A DNA stretch of 24,174 bases from JBCCMA01 sp039026595 (GTDB lineage Bacteria; Pseudomonadota; Gammaproteobacteria; Steroidobacterales; JBCCMA01). A program made the position numbers and the translations under genes. The notes below the pieces were generated by a model. That model was not told the DNA's origin and did not search any database. It saw nothing but the letters and a program-made list of their open reading frames with translations. Position 1 is the stretch's first letter; every line of letters starts with the position of its first letter. The DNA lies in the NCBI GenBank assembly GCA_039026595.1, contig JBCCMA010000033.1, forward strand, positions 1 to 24,174, in the 5' to 3' direction. This document shows, in pieces, positions 21,835 through 24,174 of the stretch.

Positions 21835-22491
21835 TCAGTCCTGCCACAGCCGCAACAGGTTGTTGCGGACCATCTTTAGCTGCAGCATCGCGTCGTCGTT
21901 GCCTTCTGGCAGCGCGCCAAGCGCGCTGGCGAAGTTGTAGAGCAACGAACGATGTTCGCCCAGCCGCACACGGCTCTGCACCCAGCCGACCACCGCCAGC
22001 CGCACGCCGTCGGTCACCGGCAACACACCGTGCAGCTGGTCGCTCGGGTACACGAGCGCACAGCCTGCCGGCAGTTTGATCGCCTGGCGCCCCATCGACG
22101 TGACGATCTCAAGTTCACCGCCCGTGTAGGTGTCGGGCTCGGACAAAAACAGCGTGATCGACAAATCGGTTCTGAGGCCGTCGATGAACGCGGAGTCGAA
22201 GTGGTGTCCGTACGTCATGCCCGGCTCGTAGCGACTGATCATCAGGCGCCCCACTTTCTTCGGCATCGCGAAGCGTTGAAATTCCCGATGCTCGGCGAGA
22301 CCTTCCCGGACCGTGCCGAGCAACCGCTTGACCTCAGGTCGTTCCGACACGGCTTGCAGGTTATGCTTGGCCTGTCGCGCCGCACCGCGTGCGGTTCGCT
22401 GTCCGGACTCAAACAAGTCCGGCAGATCGAGCACGTTTCTGAACCCGCTGACCTGTCCTTGGGACAGCACATCTTCTAGGCAAATCATCAT
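21835..22491 (-). CDS. PKHD-type Fe(II)/2-oxoglutarate hydroxylase (PiuC/YbiX family)
   Basis: A 218-residue non-heme iron oxygenase. ATG at 22491 (MMICLEDVLS) matches the usual PiuC/YbiX N terminus. The HxD iron-binding pair is in GMTYGHHFDSAF, the distal His in PSDQLHGVLPVTDGVRLAVVGW, and the 2-oxoglutarate-binding Arg follows in the same segment. SLLYNFASALGAL and the C-terminal LRLWQD also fit the family. PiuC/YbiX genes are typically Fur-controlled neighbours of catecholate or xenosiderophore TonB receptors; their substrate is not settled. Here it is convergent with fbpA (7-base gap) and divergent from the lipoprotein gene, with overlapping start codons. A -10-like TATACT (22499-22504, minus strand) is very close to the start, so the promoter is uncertain. 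Confidence 0.92.
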   Translation of the reverse strand: MMICLEDVLSQGQVSGFRNVLDLPDLFESGQRTARGAARQAKHNLQAVSERPEVKRLLGTVREGLAEHREFQRFAMPKKVGRLMISRYEPGMTYGHHFDSAFIDGLRTDLSITLFLSEPDTYTGGELEIVTSMGRQAIKLPAGCALVYPSDQLHGVLPVTDGVRLAVVGWVQSRVRLGEHRSLLYNFASALGALPEGNDDAMLQLKMVRNNLLRLWQD

Positions 22492-23404
22492 GAGCAAGAG
22501 TATACCGAGTCGCCGTTCCACCATGTCCCGCTGGACCACCGTGACCACGCTCGGCGCCGCCACGTGGATCGTGACCTCTCCGCTCACCGGCTGCGCGACG
22601 ACCGACGCAGAGGACGCGGAGGCGGCGGTGAAGACCGCCACGACGGATGCCGATGGTGAGGGTCACAATGCGATGAACCACGGCGGTGTCGCCATGGATC
22701 ACGGCGAAGGCGAAGGTGAAGGAGAGGGCGAGGGAGAAGGCGAAGGCGCCGGCTCAGGCGTCGATTTGGCGACAGACGACCGCGCCTACCTGACCCAACT
22801 GGGGCTCATCCGCGGTCACCTTGCCGTGGGGTACGCGCTGTACGAAAGCGGCCGCCGCGATTTGGCCCAGACCCACATGAAACACCCGAAGGCCGAAATC
22901 TACACCGAACTGGAGCCTGCGCTGTACGCACGCGGGTGCGGCGGATTCGGAGATGGACTGGGCGCGCTGACCGCCGCAGTGGTAGGCGGGTCAGAACTTG
23001 CCAAGGTACGCGATGCGTACGCCAACGTCTCCGCGGGCATCAAGGCATGCGAACAACGCGCCAACAATGACGATGCGAAGGTCATCGCCGGGGTGATTGA
23101 AAACCTGCTGCGCACCGCCGGTGTCGAGTACCAGATCGGCGTCATCGACGGGCGCATCGACAACCTGCACGAGTATCAGGACGCGTGGGGCTTCACGCAG
23201 GTGGCCGCCGACTGGGCCCGCGACAGTGCGTTTGGACGTGACGCGAAAAGCGCCAGCACGGCCGCGCAAATCCAGAGCATTGTCCGCAGTGTGGAACCGC
23301 TCTGGCCATCCCTTGACCCCAGTGGCGACATCGACGGTGACGCGGCGCGGTTGTTCGGCGCGGCCGGTCAGGTCAGTGTCGCCGCCACTTCCCTGACACG
23401 ATAG
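22490..23404 (+). CDS. Lipoprotein with His/Met-rich and Gly-Glu repeat segments, function unknown
   Basis: A lipoprotein of about 304 residues, not assigned with certainty to a family. The lipobox is LTGC (Cys35 from the ATG at 22490; an ATG at 22523 would give a shorter, equally valid signal). After the Cys is an acidic linker, then HNAMNHGGVAMDHG, a His/Met pattern resembling copper- or metal-binding segments, and seven Gly-Glu repeats. The folded part (about 100-304) is helical, with AQTHMKHPKAEIYTELEPAL (His and Glu positioned as in metal-binding helices) and CGGFGDGLGALTAAV. It may be a periplasmic metal-binding partner, loosely comparable to imelysin/EfeO-type lipoproteins, but it lacks a clear HxxE imelysin motif. 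It is followed 54 bases later by the DUF6607-like gene. Confidence 0.8.
   Translation: MSKSIPSRRSTMSRWTTVTTLGAATWIVTSPLTGCATTDAEDAEAAVKTATTDADGEGHNAMNHGGVAMDHGEGEGEGEGEGEGEGAGSGVDLATDDRAYLTQLGLIRGHLAVGYALYESGRRDLAQTHMKHPKAEIYTELEPALYARGCGGFGDGLGALTAAVVGGSELAKVRDAYANVSAGIKACEQRANNDDAKVIAGVIENLLRTAGVEYQIGVIDGRIDNLHEYQDAWGFTQVAADWARDSAFGRDAKSASTAAQIQSIVRSVEPLWPSLDPSGDIDGDAARLFGAAGQVSVAATSLTR
22703..22744. repeat. Seven Gly-Glu dipeptide repeats in the lipoprotein gene
   Basis: Seven GGN-GAR units encode (GE)7 with mixed codons (GGC, GGT, GGA; GAA, GAG). The codon mixing suggests the peptide repeat is kept by selection rather than by recent slippage. Confidence 0.85.
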
Positions 23405-23458
23405 ACCCGGACGTCGGATGGCAAGAGCCCCCTCCGCCCCAACCAAACAGGTCGCACC

Positions 23459-24174
23459 ATGACAATTTTGACCCGACGATTTGCCGCCGCGCTGTTGCTG
23501 GGGGGCGCCCTCACGGCCTTCGCCGCACACCACGAGGCACCTGAAGACAAAGACGACGCAAACGGTGGCTACGATGCGCCGCCAGAAGACGCCAAGCCCG
23601 TACCAAAGCCGCTCAAACGCGATGGCGGCGGCGGGCGCTACACCTTCTCGTGGATGTTCGGAGGCGATGCCGTCTCATCGCGCCCGCGCGGGGGCACCAC
23701 GGTGGGCCCGGCCATCGAGCTGGTTGAGGGACCCACAGACGATTTTGTGGCGGTCACCAGCATGGTCGACTCGGATCGCGAAAAAGACCGCAGGGCGATT
23801 CTTGCCATGGCCGGCGCGTATCGCACCAGCTTCGATTTCCTCGAGACCATCGGCTTTACCGCAAACTACACACCGCCGACGCCCTATCAATCGTGGGGCA
23901 CAGAGTACGTCTACGTGGTGGCCGACGAGCCGGACTTTGTCAGCCTGCAGCACATCCTCGTGATGCGCATTGTGATGGACGACGATTCGGTGTCGGAGCC
24001 GTTCGTGATCAAGCACTGGCGCCACGACTGGCGCTATCAGGACCGTGATCTGCATGAATATGTCGGTTTCCAGACGTGGGAACACCGGCGGCTGTCGCGA
24101 CGTGCGGTGAAGGGCAACTGGACCCACGCTGTGTATCAGGTGGATGACTCGCCGCGGTACGAAACGATCGGCCG
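23459..24174 (+). CDS. DUF6607-like exported protein, 3' end outside the window
   Basis: The first 238 codons of a gene that runs off the right edge. The ATG at 23459 gives a signal peptide of about 23 residues (FAAALLLGGALTAFA, cleavage before AHHEAP), followed by a Pro/Asp-rich linker. The conserved part begins with RYTFSWMFGGDAVSSRPRGG and contains DRRAILAMAGAYRTSFDFLE, TPYQSWGTEYVYVV, SLQHILVM and VIKHWRHDWRYQDRD, with many Trp, Tyr and His. I recall this as the DUF6607 family, whose function is unknown; that name should be confirmed by a profile search. It follows the His/Met-rich lipoprotein by 54 bases on the same strand, next to a PiuC-like hydroxylase and an iron importer, so an iron- or metal-related role is an inference from context. 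Confidence 0.8.
   Translation, partial: MTILTRRFAAALLLGGALTAFAAHHEAPEDKDDANGGYDAPPEDAKPVPKPLKRDGGGGRYTFSWMFGGDAVSSRPRGGTTVGPAIELVEGPTDDFVAVTSMVDSDREKDRRAILAMAGAYRTSFDFLETIGFTANYTPPTPYQSWGTEYVYVVADEPDFVSLQHILVMRIVMDDDSVSEPFVIKHWRHDWRYQDRDLHEYVGFQTWEHRRLSRRAVKGNWTHAVYQVDDSPRYETIG

Noticed and set aside
22470..22530. A Fur box between the PiuC-like gene and the lipoprotein
   Set aside because: AAATCATCATGAG has some resemblance but does not form a palindrome with acceptable matches.

Overview
The window is about 60% GC by eye and looks like the chromosome of a free-living, probably marine, gammaproteobacterium. The reasons are a SerA/D-2-hydroxyglutarate dehydrogenase pair like that of pseudomonads, a MexEF-like efflux system, PEP-CTERM and GlyGly-CTERM surface proteins, a nickel superoxide dismutase with its maturation protease, and a PiuC/YbiX-type hydroxylase. 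No tRNA, rRNA, insertion sequence, phage gene or CRISPR array was seen. This assignment rests on gene content only.

Layout. Positions 1-2820 (minus) hold a GNAT acetyltransferase, an RND adaptor lipoprotein and the N-terminal part of an RND pump. Positions 2925-4762 hold a DUF427 protein (minus), then an exported methyltransferase and a nitroreductase (plus), closed by a terminator. Positions 4879-7523 (minus) hold serA followed by a D-2-hydroxyglutarate dehydrogenase-type flavoprotein. Positions 7590-14123 form a surface-protein region: a thrombospondin-3/dockerin-like secreted protein, a PEP-CTERM protein, a GlyGly-CTERM protein with a long Asp-Pro stalk, a TonB-dependent receptor with a strong Fur box at its start, and a divergent secreted protein that combines features of two of its neighbours. 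Positions 14251-17020 hold fumC (plus) and, convergent with it, a COG3315 methyltransferase plus an unrecognised protein (minus). Positions 17218-18030 hold sodN-sodX. Positions 18015-21827 encode a complete Fe(III) ABC importer in an unusual head-to-head layout. Positions 21835-24174 hold a PKHD-type hydroxylase (minus) and, divergently, a lipoprotein with His/Met-rich and Gly-Glu segments followed by a DUF6607-like exported protein that runs off the right edge.

The unifying theme of positions 10,000-24,174 is iron. Three Fur-box-like sequences are visible: at the TonB receptor start, upstream of sodN and of the divergent methyltransferase operon, and on top of a well-formed promoter for the Fe(III)-binding protein. 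Around them are iron importers and enzymes that replace iron cofactors (class II fumarase, Ni-SOD). The most interesting unexplained pieces are the DP-stalk surface protein apparently co-transcribed with the TonB receptor, the family of secreted proteins sharing modules, and the lipoprotein/DUF6607 pair next to the PiuC-like hydroxylase.
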